The notes below the pieces were generated by a model. That model did no database searches. It had not been told where the DNA came from and saw only the letters and a program-made list of their open reading frames with translations. Shown piece by piece: positions 5,869 through 12,942 of a stretch of 13,384 bases of DNA (within the stretch, counting starts at the first letter, position 1; each line of letters begins with the position of its first letter). Where the stretch lies: the NCBI GenBank assembly GCA_002293295.1, contig DBCY01000172.1, forward strand, positions 23,469 through 36,852. Reading direction: 5' to 3'. This DNA comes from Ruminococcus sp. UBA946. GTDB lineage: Bacteria; Bacillota; Clostridia; Oscillospirales; Ruminococcaceae. Both the position numbers and the translations under genes were made by a program.

Positions 5869-7140
5869 CTATCTGTTCACATAATACTCAATTTCATGTA
5901 AATCCCCGACATCAATATAATTCCTTAAAAAGGCGTATTCTATATTGTAATAGCCGCCCGGATAGTATTTTTCGCCTTCCAAACGCGGTTCTTCGCTGAA
6001 TAATATTATTTCCGACATACCGCTTGGAAGGGTAAATATACAGTCGGCGGCATATATTTCGCCAATGTCGTCAGTGTGCAGCGACGGCGTTATAATAACG
6101 GCATAATACCCGTTATACCTGCCTAAAGCCCTGCTGATAACAACATCGTCAGCCGAATAATCTCTTCCGTAATCAAAATTACTGCTATATGTGTAATCCT
6201 CGCGGATTTTCAGGTCAAATTCTTCCGACAGCGGCGCCAGTTCTGGCATAACGGTATCGTTATGCCAGATATTATCAATTTCAAACTTTTCCCCGGTATA
6301 ATCATAAGCCGCCTTTACAAGGCTTGCGTCCATATCAATAAAGGCAATTTCTTTAGAATCCCGGTAATCATAAGTCCTGCCGTCAAGTGAAACCTTTGCA
6401 GTGCTGGTTCCGTCGTCATGGTGTTCATAAGACGTAATAACCTCAGTATCGCTTTCACTGATAGTTTCCCCGTCAAAATCATAAGCCATATCAGGCTGAT
6501 AACCCGCTTCGTCGGCGCTGCTGAAAACGGCGCCGGTGGATTTTTCAACGGCATTCCCCTCAACCGCACCCGAATACTTTGCTTTTCCGTCGGACACGGT
6601 GAAAACATGGTAATAAATACCCTCCCAAAGTACGATTCCAATGAAAAGCTCCGGCGTACCGTTCCCGTTAATATCATAAAGCCCCAAGCCGCTGAATTGT
6701 TCCAGTGTTGATATATCCGATTCGGTTCCGGCATAATGGTTAAAGAAATCAATACCTAATTCATTTTCGCCGGTGAGAACAGCCGAATAAATATTGAACC
6801 ATTCGGAATATTCGGGATTTGAGGCTGAAAGTTTATTTGGGGTAAGCTTATTATCAGGCTCTTCGGGCAGATTTACTTCAGTTCCGGTATTTTCGGTAAC
6901 GGTTTCCGCAGGTGCGGTAGAAACGCCCGCGGTTTCATCATTTCCGGAATTAACCGGAAATTCGCCGGCAATGCCGGTTCCGGTTTCTATATCGGTAATT
7001 GATTCAGCCGCTGTCATTGTTTCGGTTACAGTCATTAACACGGCTGCGTCCCCGCTTGTATCTGCATTGTCATTTTCATTGCAGGCAGGCATTATCAGTA
7101 TAACAGACGCCAGAAAAACCGTAAAAAACTTTATTTTCAT
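5869..7140 (-). CDS. Secreted lipoprotein with Thr-rich linker and FG-GAP-like motif
   Basis: This 423-residue predicted lipoprotein is of unknown function. The signal peptide (residues 1-19) is followed by Cys20 in the lipobox-like context IMPAC. It should therefore be lipidated and anchored on the outer face of the membrane. Residues 21-100 are a low-complexity Thr/Ala/Glu-rich linker with runs of VTET and ITDIET. The folded part begins near 108 and contains GLYDINGNGTPELFIG (153-168), an Asp/Asn-rich calcium-loop-like motif of the FG-GAP/VCBS kind. The rest is beta-rich and acidic. The start at 7140 is preferred to an upstream in-frame extension because GGGGGG lies 6 nt before it and the signal peptide then begins properly. 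It is followed 18 nt later by a ferredoxin gene, an odd pairing of an extracellular protein with a cytoplasmic one. Confidence 0.82.
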   Translation of the reverse strand: MKIKFFTVFLASVILIMPACNENDNADTSGDAAVLMTVTETMTAAESITDIETGTGIAGEFPVNSGNDETAGVSTAPAETVTENTGTEVNLPEEPDNKLTPNKLSASNPEYSEWFNIYSAVLTGENELGIDFFNHYAGTESDISTLEQFSGLGLYDINGNGTPELFIGIVLWEGIYYHVFTVSDGKAKYSGAVEGNAVEKSTGAVFSSADEAGYQPDMAYDFDGETISESDTEVITSYEHHDDGTSTAKVSLDGRTYDYRDSKEIAFIDMDASLVKAAYDYTGEKFEIDNIWHNDTVMPELAPLSEEFDLKIREDYTYSSNFDYGRDYSADDVVISRALGRYNGYYAVIITPSLHTDDIGEIYAADCIFTLPSGMSEIILFSEEPRLEGEKYYPGGYYNIEYAFLRNYIDVGDLHEIEYYVNR

Positions 7141-7376
7141 ATAAAACCCCCCGTTCAATCTGTTGAACAATGTCAACAACTTAAGCAAGAATGCTAATAA
7201 TGTTCCAATTAAAGTTGTCAGTGATTAGTGGTCATAATTGGAGTAATAATTTATAGAGAATAACGTCCTGCGCTGCAGATGTGTACTGATTTTGATAATA
7301 TTCTGGGAACTGGCATCTGGTTTCTGGTATCTTCTTAATTAATTCCTTAAGTTGTTGATATTGGTCTGTTAAATAC

Positions 7377-7405
7377 ATTATATAATATATGATGAATAAT
7401 TTCAA
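7377..7405 (-). promoter_or_regulatory. Sigma-A type promoter for the lipoprotein-ferredoxin operon
   Basis: On the minus strand TTGAAA (7400-7405), a 17-bp spacer and TATAAT (7377-7382) are present. It lies about 230 nt before the lipoprotein ATG. No better promoter is visible closer to the gene, although a TTGACA without a matching -10 lies near 7172. Confidence 0.6.
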
Positions 7406-7429
7406 TTACACGGAGGTTACAGATTGACG

Positions 7430-7463
7430 AAAAAAAGACGCCCGGACTGACGGACGTCTTTTT
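7430..7463 (-). terminator. Intrinsic terminator after glgP
   Basis: On the minus strand AGACGTCCG (7451-7459) pairs with CGGGCGTCT (7436-7444), one G-U pair, 6-nt loop, followed by TTTTTTT (7430-7436). It also has a T-run on the plus side, so it may be bidirectional. It lies just after the glgP stop at 7480. Confidence 0.88.
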
Positions 7464-7479
7464 AACTGGCTAACAGGCG

Positions 7480-9876
7480 TTATTTCAGCTTCCATATATC
7501 CCTTGCATAATCCTCGACGGCACGGTCGGCGGAAAAGACTCCGGCTCCCGCAATATTATGAAGCGACATTTTATTCCACTTCAGCTTATCCTTGTAGCAT
7601 TCGGACACATACTGCTGTGCCGACTGATACGCGTCAAAATCGGCAAGTACCATATAAGGGTCCTTGAATTTCAGCGAGTTGGCAACCTCGTCAAAGGAGT
7701 ATCCGTTAATGCCGTGATAAATTTTATTTACTGCCTTAGAAATAACCGGATTATTCATGAAATACTCCTCGGGGCGGTAACCCTGCGCTGTTTTAGCCGC
7801 AACCTCATCAGCCGTCATGCCGAATATGAAAATATTTTCAATGCCGACCTGGTCTTTGATTTCGACATTAGCGCCGTCAAGGGTTCCTAAGGTTAAGGCG
7901 CCGTTCAGCATAAGCTTCATGTTGCCGGTACCCGAAGCTTCTTTTCCCGCCAGGGAAATCTGTTCGGAAATTTCAGCCGCCGGCATTAAAAGCTCCGATA
8001 AGCTGACGCGGTAATCCTCAAGGAAGAACACCTGAAGCTTCTTGCTAATAACAGGGTGTTTCCTGATTTCTTCACCCAAAGCCCATATCATTCTGATAAT
8101 CTGCTTGGCAAGGTAATAGGACGGAGCGGCTTTTGCGGCGAATATATATGTTTTGGGAGTAAAATCGGCGTCCGGGTTTTCAAGGAGATGGTTATATTCG
8201 GCGACAATATTGAGAGCGTTAAGATGCTGCCTTTTATATTCGTGCAGACGCTTTACCTGCACGTCAAAAACAGCGTCGGTGTTAAGGACAATCCCGTAAT
8301 TATTCTTGACATATCTGGCGAAGCTTACCTTATTGGCTTTTTTTATAACCGCAAGGCGTTCGAGAACCTCGTCGTCATCTTCAAACTTGTTGAAATTCAT
8401 CAGCTCGTTTGCGTTATACTTGAACTTATCCCCGATTTTTTCCTCAAGAAGCTCGGTAAGCTTCGTATTGGACTGTAAAAGCCATCTTCTGTAGGCGATT
8501 CCGTTAGTGACGTTTTTGAATTTATAAGGCGTGTCCAGATATTCGTTTTTAAATATATCCTGCTTGATAATATCGGAATGAAGCTTGGAAACTCCGTTTA
8601 CGCTGTGAGAAGCCGCAACGCAGAGACGCGCCATATGGATGTTGTTATCTTGTATGACTGACATCCTGGTAACCTTGCCGCTGTCGTTGATTCGTTCCAT
8701 AAGTTCAGCGCAGTAACGTGTGTTGATTTCAATAATAATTGAGAAAATCCTTGGGGCAATGCTTTTCATCAGACTGCATTCCCACGTTTCAAGAGCTTCC
8801 GCAAGAACGGTATGGTTAGTGTATGCAAAAGTGTTCGTAACGGTATGCCATGCCTTTGCCCACGAATAACCGCAGTCGTCAAGAAGAATCCGCATAAGCT
8901 CGGGAATCGCAAGCGTAGGGTGGGTATCGTTGATATGGATGGCAACCTTTTCGTGAAGATTGTCAAGGGTGCCGTAAACCGACATATGCCGGTCAACAAT
9001 ATCGCCTACGGAAGCGGCGCAGAGAAAATACTGCTGTCTCAGGCGGAGCGATTTCCCCTGATTATGCTCGTCGTTCGGATAAAGAACCTTTGATATGCTT
9101 AAAGCAACGGGGTCTTCCGTCAGAGCTGCCGCATAATCGCCTTTATGGAACGGTACCATTTTGAGTGGGGCGCCCTTTGCCTGCCATAGGCGCAGAACTG
9201 AAACGCCTTCGCCGCCGTAACCCGGAACGTACATATCGTAAGGGATGGCATGGACGGTACTGTAGTTGGAATAAGAAACATGGTGATACTTGTCGTCCCA
9301 GTATTCGGTCAGCTCGCCGTCAAAATGCACGTCTACGGATTTCCCTTTCCTCTGCACAAGCCAAACGTCGCCTCCGGGGAGCCAGTTGTCGGGCAGCTCA
9401 TCCTGGTATCCTTCCTTCAGCTTCTGCTTGAAAATACCGTATTCATAACAGATTGAATAACCCATCGCGGGATATCCGACAGTAGCAAGCCCGTCAAGGT
9501 AACAGGCCGCAAGACGTCCGAGGCCGCCGTTCCCCAGTCCGGCGTCAGGTTCGTTATCATAAACCCTGTCAATATTTACGTCCCAGTCCCTTAGAATATC
9601 CTCGGCAACACCGTTGAGGTGCAGGTTGAAAAGGCTGGTTTTCAGGGAGCGTCCCATCAGAAACTCCATTGACAGGTAATAAACTTCCTTTTTGCCCTCC
9701 GAATGGGTTTTAGTGCGGAAATCGCTTCTCCGTTCCCTTAAAATATCGACAACAACCTTGGACATAGCCGCATAAATCTGTTTGTCTGAGGCGTCAATAG
9801 GGGTCACGTTAAATTCAATCTTAAGTTCTTTCCTTAAATTTTCTTCAAAGTCATTCTTATTAATAACCTGCAGCAT
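7480..9876 (-). CDS. glgP: Glycogen/starch alpha-glucan phosphorylase
   Basis: The enzyme releases glucose-1-phosphate from the non-reducing ends of alpha-1,4-glucans using inorganic phosphate and pyridoxal phosphate, mobilising glycogen in the cytoplasm. The 798 residues match the family's full length. Visible motifs are EVYYLSMEFLMGRSL (64-78), GNGGLGRLAACYLDGLAT (115-132), the VAIHINDTHPTLAIPELMR block (311-329), VKRLHEYKRQ (541-550) and the cofactor motif EASGTGNMKLMLNGALTLGT (646-665), in which K654 should bind pyridoxal phosphate. An in-frame extension reaches 9939. I chose ATG 9876 because GGAG lies 7 nt upstream and the product then begins at the normal family N-terminus. No other glycogen genes flank it, so it appears monocistronic, with promoter at 9994-10022 and terminator at 7430-7463. 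Confidence 0.95.
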   Translation of the reverse strand: MLQVINKNDFEENLRKELKIEFNVTPIDASDKQIYAAMSKVVVDILRERRSDFRTKTHSEGKKEVYYLSMEFLMGRSLKTSLFNLHLNGVAEDILRDWDVNIDRVYDNEPDAGLGNGGLGRLAACYLDGLATVGYPAMGYSICYEYGIFKQKLKEGYQDELPDNWLPGGDVWLVQRKGKSVDVHFDGELTEYWDDKYHHVSYSNYSTVHAIPYDMYVPGYGGEGVSVLRLWQAKGAPLKMVPFHKGDYAAALTEDPVALSISKVLYPNDEHNQGKSLRLRQQYFLCAASVGDIVDRHMSVYGTLDNLHEKVAIHINDTHPTLAIPELMRILLDDCGYSWAKAWHTVTNTFAYTNHTVLAEALETWECSLMKSIAPRIFSIIIEINTRYCAELMERINDSGKVTRMSVIQDNNIHMARLCVAASHSVNGVSKLHSDIIKQDIFKNEYLDTPYKFKNVTNGIAYRRWLLQSNTKLTELLEEKIGDKFKYNANELMNFNKFEDDDEVLERLAVIKKANKVSFARYVKNNYGIVLNTDAVFDVQVKRLHEYKRQHLNALNIVAEYNHLLENPDADFTPKTYIFAAKAAPSYYLAKQIIRMIWALGEEIRKHPVISKKLQVFFLEDYRVSLSELLMPAAEISEQISLAGKEASGTGNMKLMLNGALTLGTLDGANVEIKDQVGIENIFIFGMTADEVAAKTAQGYRPEEYFMNNPVISKAVNKIYHGINGYSFDEVANSLKFKDPYMVLADFDAYQSAQQYVSECYKDKLKWNKMSLHNIAGAGVFSADRAVEDYARDIWKLK

Positions 9877-9993
9877 ATAGAAACTCCAATCCAATACAGC
9901 AAAAAATCCCGCATTGTATTTATTTAAAGTAATGAGCATTAATTACAACCGGGTAAAACACCCTGTATAATAAAGTTTTAACACTCTTTAACA

Positions 9994-10022
9994 ATTATAT
10001 ACCATTTTATTATATATTACAA
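9994..10022 (-). promoter_or_regulatory. Candidate sigma-A promoter for glgP
   Basis: On the minus strand TTGTAA (10017-10022) and TATAAT (9994-9999) are separated by 17 bp, giving a leader of about 110 nt. The region is very AT-rich and offers overlapping alternatives, so the exact hexamers are uncertain. The palindrome at 10015-10030 covers the -35. Confidence 0.6.
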
Positions 10023-10030
10023 TTGTAATA
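10015..10030. promoter_or_regulatory. Palindrome resembling a CopY/BlaI-type operator
   Basis: TATTACAATTGTAATA is a perfect 16-bp palindrome containing TACA-AT-TGTA. This matches the TACAnnTGTA core bound by CopY/BlaI/MecI winged-helix repressors. It overlaps the proposed glgP -35. The sequence match is direct; repressor identity is inference, and no such repressor gene lies in the window. Confidence 0.4.
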
Positions 10031-10134
10031 ATAGACAAATATCGCTTTTCTTCAATTTTATCATACGGTTCACGGCTCAGAACGCATAGCCATAAATATG
10101 AACATCCTTAATATAACGGGAACGTATCTTATGT

Positions 10135-11304
10135 TTATGAAAACACATCGTCGACTGTAATAACGGCATTATACCTCGAATCAAAAGCCGATATTGCCTT
10201 TTTTATATTTCGTACTATTTCATTCCGCTCGTTTGCCGAGTATTTCCCTTTTATGACAATGTCAAAAATCAGGTTGGTACGCATTTCCCCGTCTGTAATC
10301 CTGAAATCATGTATACTGCTGTCCGGCTCTATTCCGCGGCATAAAGCCTCGACAAATTTTTTCAGCTCCGCAACGGCTTCGTCGTTTACGGAAATAGGGT
10401 CGGTATGAAGAACCATCAGTATCCCGGTTTCCTCCATAATACGCCTTTCAATTGAGTCGATAATCTCATGTATGCGAACAGGGTCGGAATCGTCGGGAAC
10501 CTCGGCATGAGCGGAGGCAATCACCCGTCCCGGACCGTAATCATGCACAATAAGGTCGTGAATCCCGGCAATTTCAGCCGGTTCCGTAATAAAAGCCTCA
10601 AGCTTTAATACCGTCTCCTTTGACGGCGGGGAACCCAGCAGAAGGTCAATAGTGTTCTTCGACAGCATAAATCCGCCGTATATAATATAACCGGCGACAA
10701 GAACCCCGATTATACCGTCAATATTAAACGGCAGAAATAGCCCCGCAGCGGTAGCGGCAATTACGGCTGCCGTTGAAACGGCGTCATTTATGCTGTCTTT
10801 AGCGGTTGCCGTCATAACCGTACTGTTTATTTTTTTCCCGATATAGCTATAGCAGCGGTACATCCAGAACTTTACCAGAACCGAAGCCGAAAGCATTGCA
10901 ATCATAACGGCGTTGAATTCGACCTGTGAAGGATTTATGATTTTATCCGCCGAAGTCCTTAAAAGCTCTACACCCACCAGCATAATTATAAATGACACGA
11001 TAAGAGAGGAAATATATTCGATTCTGCCGTGACCGAAAGGATGGTCATTATCGGGAAGCTTATTTGCCATTTTAGCGCCGATAACGGAAACAAAACAGCT
11101 TCCCGTATCCGAAAGGTTGTTGAAGGCGTCCGACGTGACCGCAATGCTGTTCATAAAAACCCCTATGAAAAACTTAAGCCCGAAGAGAAAAAGGTTGCAT
11201 ATTATCCCTACGACGCCTCCCAGAATTATATAATTCTGCCGTACGTCCCTGTCGGAGGTGTTTTTGTAATCCTTTATAAATTTTCTGATTAGGAATCTGA
11301 ACAT
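10135..11304 (-). CDS. Cation diffusion facilitator family transporter
   Basis: This 389-residue membrane protein should export divalent metal ions from the cytoplasm in exchange for protons. Membrane helices lie at about 25-50, 60-80, 98-118, 132-152, 172-192 and 196-214. Family motifs are clear: SDAFNNLSDTGS in helix 2, HPFGHGRIEY at 88-97 and AKDSINDAVST in helix 5. The expected metal site is D59, N63, D170, D174. It lacks the helix-5 histidine typical of zinc exporters such as YiiP, which leans towards manganese or a broader range. The C-terminal part (about 220-389) is long and seems to hold the usual dimerisation domain plus a second similar ferredoxin-like segment (about 310-389). ATG 11304 follows GGAG closely; a TTG 18 bp upstream is less likely. 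Direction matches spoVS upstream, 159 bp away. Confidence 0.9.
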   Translation of the reverse strand: MFRFLIRKFIKDYKNTSDRDVRQNYIILGGVVGIICNLFLFGLKFFIGVFMNSIAVTSDAFNNLSDTGSCFVSVIGAKMANKLPDNDHPFGHGRIEYISSLIVSFIIMLVGVELLRTSADKIINPSQVEFNAVMIAMLSASVLVKFWMYRCYSYIGKKINSTVMTATAKDSINDAVSTAAVIAATAAGLFLPFNIDGIIGVLVAGYIIYGGFMLSKNTIDLLLGSPPSKETVLKLEAFITEPAEIAGIHDLIVHDYGPGRVIASAHAEVPDDSDPVRIHEIIDSIERRIMEETGILMVLHTDPISVNDEAVAELKKFVEALCRGIEPDSSIHDFRITDGEMRTNLIFDIVIKGKYSANERNEIVRNIKKAISAFDSRYNAVITVDDVFS

Positions 11305-11331
11305 ATAAACTCCGTTCCGCAAGAAAATTTC

Positions 11332-11363
11332 AGCGCCAATGCTTTACTTTTCACACCGGCGCT
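11332..11363 (-). terminator. Hairpin in the spoVS-CDF gap, possible weak terminator
   Basis: On the minus strand AGCGCCGGTG pairs with CATTGGCGCT (10 bp, two G-U pairs, 12-nt loop), followed by GAAATTTTC. The T-run is short. It could end spoVS transcription or structure the transporter leader, 28 nt before the transporter ATG. Confidence 0.4.
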
Positions 11364-11379
11364 ATTACCAATTAACAAT

Positions 11380-11406
11380 GGCGGTATACCGCCCTGCGGC
11401 GGTATA
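11380..11406. repeat. GC-rich palindromic repeat in the spoVS-CDF gap
   Basis: TATACCGCC (11385-11393) and GGCGGTATA (11398-11406) form a perfect 9-bp hairpin with a CTGC loop. A second GGCGGTATA at 11380-11388 makes an overlapping GGCGGTATACCGCC palindrome. It is GC-rich in an AT-rich gap. On the plus strand an AT-rich run (ATTTTAATTT) follows, but there is no plus-strand gene to terminate. It could be a dispersed palindromic repeat. Confidence 0.65.
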
Positions 11407-11463
11407 ATTTTAATTTATTATTCGCAATTTTCAGATGTTATGAGGCATTATGTATTTGCTGGA

Positions 11464-11724
11464 TTATCTTTTTTCACATATTAATTTGATGGCTGTTCTG
11501 TCCTCTCCGTCAATAAGTACGTTTGCAAAGGCGGGAATGCATATCAGGTCGATACCGACCGGTGCAAGGTATCCCCTCGCTATTGCTATTGCCTTTATTG
11601 CCTGATTTGCCGCTCCGGCGCCTACAGCCTGTACCTCAACGGTATCATTCTCCCTTATAACGCTTGCTATTGCTCCTGCCACAGAATTCGGCGTTGAACG
11701 TGATGAAACCTTTAATATCTCCAT
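11464..11724 (-). CDS. spoVS: Stage V sporulation protein S
   Basis: The 86-residue protein matches SpoVS in length and throughout its sequence: MEILKVSSRSTPNSVAGAIA at the front, then VEVQAVGAGAANQAIKAIAI, and a tail with IDGEDRTAIKLIC. SpoVS is an Alba-like small protein. In Bacillus its loss affects spore coat and core dehydration stages and septation. In other lineages it is found without sporulation, so its presence alone does not prove spore formation. The ATG at 11724 has GGAGG about 8 nt upstream. It lies 103 bp downstream of ymdB in the same direction, the neighbour order also seen in Bacillus, but has a promoter of its own at 11775-11803. Confidence 0.95.
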   Translation of the reverse strand: MEILKVSSRSTPNSVAGAIASVIRENDTVEVQAVGAGAANQAIKAIAIARGYLAPVGIDLICIPAFANVLIDGEDRTAIKLICEKR

Positions 11725-11774
11725 ATAAGGCGTCCTCCAATAAATAAAAATATATTAACAAAGCGTCAATGAAC

Positions 11775-11803
11775 AGTATACACCTTTTATGAATGAATTA
11801 CAA
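11775..11803 (-). promoter_or_regulatory. Promoter for spoVS
   Basis: On the minus strand TTGTAA (11798-11803) and TATACT (11775-11780) are 17 bp apart. The predicted leader is about 45 nt. The Bacillus gene is sigma-H dependent; I do not see a clear sigma-H site here, so vegetative expression is the simpler reading. Confidence 0.6.
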
Positions 11804-11827
11804 TAATTTTTACACACTTTTGTACGA

Positions 11828-12595
11828 TTACCTAATTATTAAACGTTTAATATTGTAAGCTTTTCCATATTTTTCGTCAAAACCAACAACAATTCCATTG
11901 ATAAACGGGGGATTTGACGATTCTGAAAATTTTACAGGGGAATGCATACGCAGTTTCAGTATAGCCTGTTCGCAATTTACCCCCAGCACAGAAATTTCGG
12001 CTCCGCACATCCCCGCGTCGGTTATAAAAGCGGTATGGCCGCTGAGTATGGCTTCGTCGGCGGTCTGGACATGGGTATGAGTGCCGAAGACCCCCGTAAC
12101 CTTGCCGGCAAGGTAATAACCCATTGCCTTTTTTTCGCTTGTCGCCTCGGCATGGAAATCAATGAAAATATTTGGGGTCTCTATGGTTTCCAGTAATTTG
12201 TCTATCACCGAAAAAGGATTATCGAGCGGGTTCATATATATTGTGCCCATCAGGTTTATGACGGCGATTTGAACGGCTCCCATATCATAAACGCATATCC
12301 CCTTTCCCGGGTTTCCCTCGGGGAAATTTGCGGGGCGGAGCAAAAATTCGGCTGTATCAAACATTTCTAAAATTTCACGCCGCTTGAAGCAATGGTTCCC
12401 CGTGGTGATAATATCGGCTCCGTGAGAAAACAGAAAGCCTGCCGACTGAGGCAGTATGCCGTTGCCGTTAGAGCTGTTTTCTCCGTTAATTATTGTTATG
12501 TCTATTTCATATTCTTTTTTTATACCACTGATTTTTTTTGCGACAAAATCACAGCCGTTTTTGCCGACTACATCTCCTAAAAATAACAAATTCAT
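11828..12595 (-). CDS. ymdB: YmdB-family metallophosphoesterase
   Basis: This 255-residue enzyme belongs to the YmdB (TIGR00282) calcineurin-like phosphoesterases. In Bacillus YmdB hydrolyses 2',3'-cyclic nucleotides and controls the choice between motility and biofilm. Dinuclear-metal ligands are all present: D8 in GDVVG, E39/N40 in NGENSSNGNG, N67/H68 in TGNHCFKR, H148 in DFHAEATSEK, and H173/H175 in GTHTHVQTADEAIL. Length is close to the Bacillus protein. The ATG at 12595 has only AAAGG about 11 nt upstream, a weak site. spoVS follows 103 bp downstream. The RNase Y gene that precedes ymdB in Bacillus is absent here; a repeat element and superoxide reductase lie upstream instead. Confidence 0.95.
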   Translation of the reverse strand: MNLLFLGDVVGKNGCDFVAKKISGIKKEYEIDITIINGENSSNGNGILPQSAGFLFSHGADIITTGNHCFKRREILEMFDTAEFLLRPANFPEGNPGKGICVYDMGAVQIAVINLMGTIYMNPLDNPFSVIDKLLETIETPNIFIDFHAEATSEKKAMGYYLAGKVTGVFGTHTHVQTADEAILSGHTAFITDAGMCGAEISVLGVNCEQAILKLRMHSPVKFSESSNPPFINGIVVGFDEKYGKAYNIKRLIIR

Positions 12596-12779
12596 TAAAA
12601 TGTCAGCCTTTCTGTTTAATCGGCATACCAGGTAAAAACGGATTTAAACATCTTCTGGGTGCGTGAAGTAACTATACCTCGTTCCGGCTTTGAGAGCGCG
12701 CTCACACCCGCATAAACACAGTATGAACACGCCCTTAACCGTCCGTTATAATACTTATCAGCTTCCTGCCGGAAAATTA
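12596..12779. other. Gap upstream of ymdB with a dubious small open frame
   Basis: A minus-strand open frame ends at 12616 and runs back to 12843, so its first part lies inside the adjacent inverted-repeat element. Its distal part (ADKYYNGRLRACSYCVYAGV to MFKSVFTWYAD) has a protein-like composition, but I recognise no family and see no ribosome binding site. It may be a gene remnant interrupted by the repeat, or chance. The gap also contains the palindrome GAGCGCGCTC (12694-12703). No good promoter for ymdB is visible. Confidence 0.3.
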
Positions 12780-12942
12780 AGAACTTGTTCTCATAGGAAA
12801 AATGTATAGATTTTCGAGTATTATTTTGCTGAAGACAAGGCAAAAATCCGCAGACAGGCTGTCGTCTTTCAAGGATTTTCTACGCTGTATTCGGTAAAAT
12901 CTACCGAAACGGCATACGTTTACGCCTGTGAGAACAGGTACT
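12780..12942. repeat. 163-bp imperfect inverted-repeat element (MITE-like or structured RNA)
   Basis: Terminal arms AGAACTTGTTCTCATAGG (12780-12797) and the inverted CCTGTGAGAACAGGTACT (12925-12942) match at 15 of 18 positions. Nested inside are TAGATTTT (12807-12814) with AAAATCTA (12896-12903), AAAATCC (12843-12849) with GGATTTT (12873-12879), and a GACA-GGC-TGTC apex (12853-12863). The whole can fold into one long bulged hairpin on either strand. It has no coding capacity of its own. It sits between superoxide reductase and ymdB and its right end overlaps the superoxide reductase stop codon. A small non-autonomous mobile repeat is my first guess; a folded RNA or transcription-end structure is the alternative. 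Confidence 0.65.

Larger units (their letters stand above)
7141..7479. other. Non-coding gap holding the lipoprotein leader and glgP terminator
   Basis: This 339-bp stretch has no convincing gene. It holds a minus-strand promoter (7377-7405), giving the lipoprotein a leader of about 230 nt. A perfect 6-bp inverted repeat, GTTCAA-TCTG-TTGAAC (7153-7168), sits just upstream of the lipoprotein ribosome binding site. The leader contains a 21-codon open frame starting ATG-CCA-GTT without a clear ribosome binding site. The glgP terminator occupies 7430-7463. I recognise no known riboswitch fold. Confidence 0.6.

Noticed and set aside
6315..6752. 145-codon open frame on the minus strand
   Set aside because: It is an alternative frame of the lipoprotein gene on the same strand, with biased composition and no start signal.
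8056..8478. 140-codon open frame on the plus strand
   Set aside because: It is antisense to a well-conserved part of glycogen phosphorylase and is explained as a shadow of that gene.
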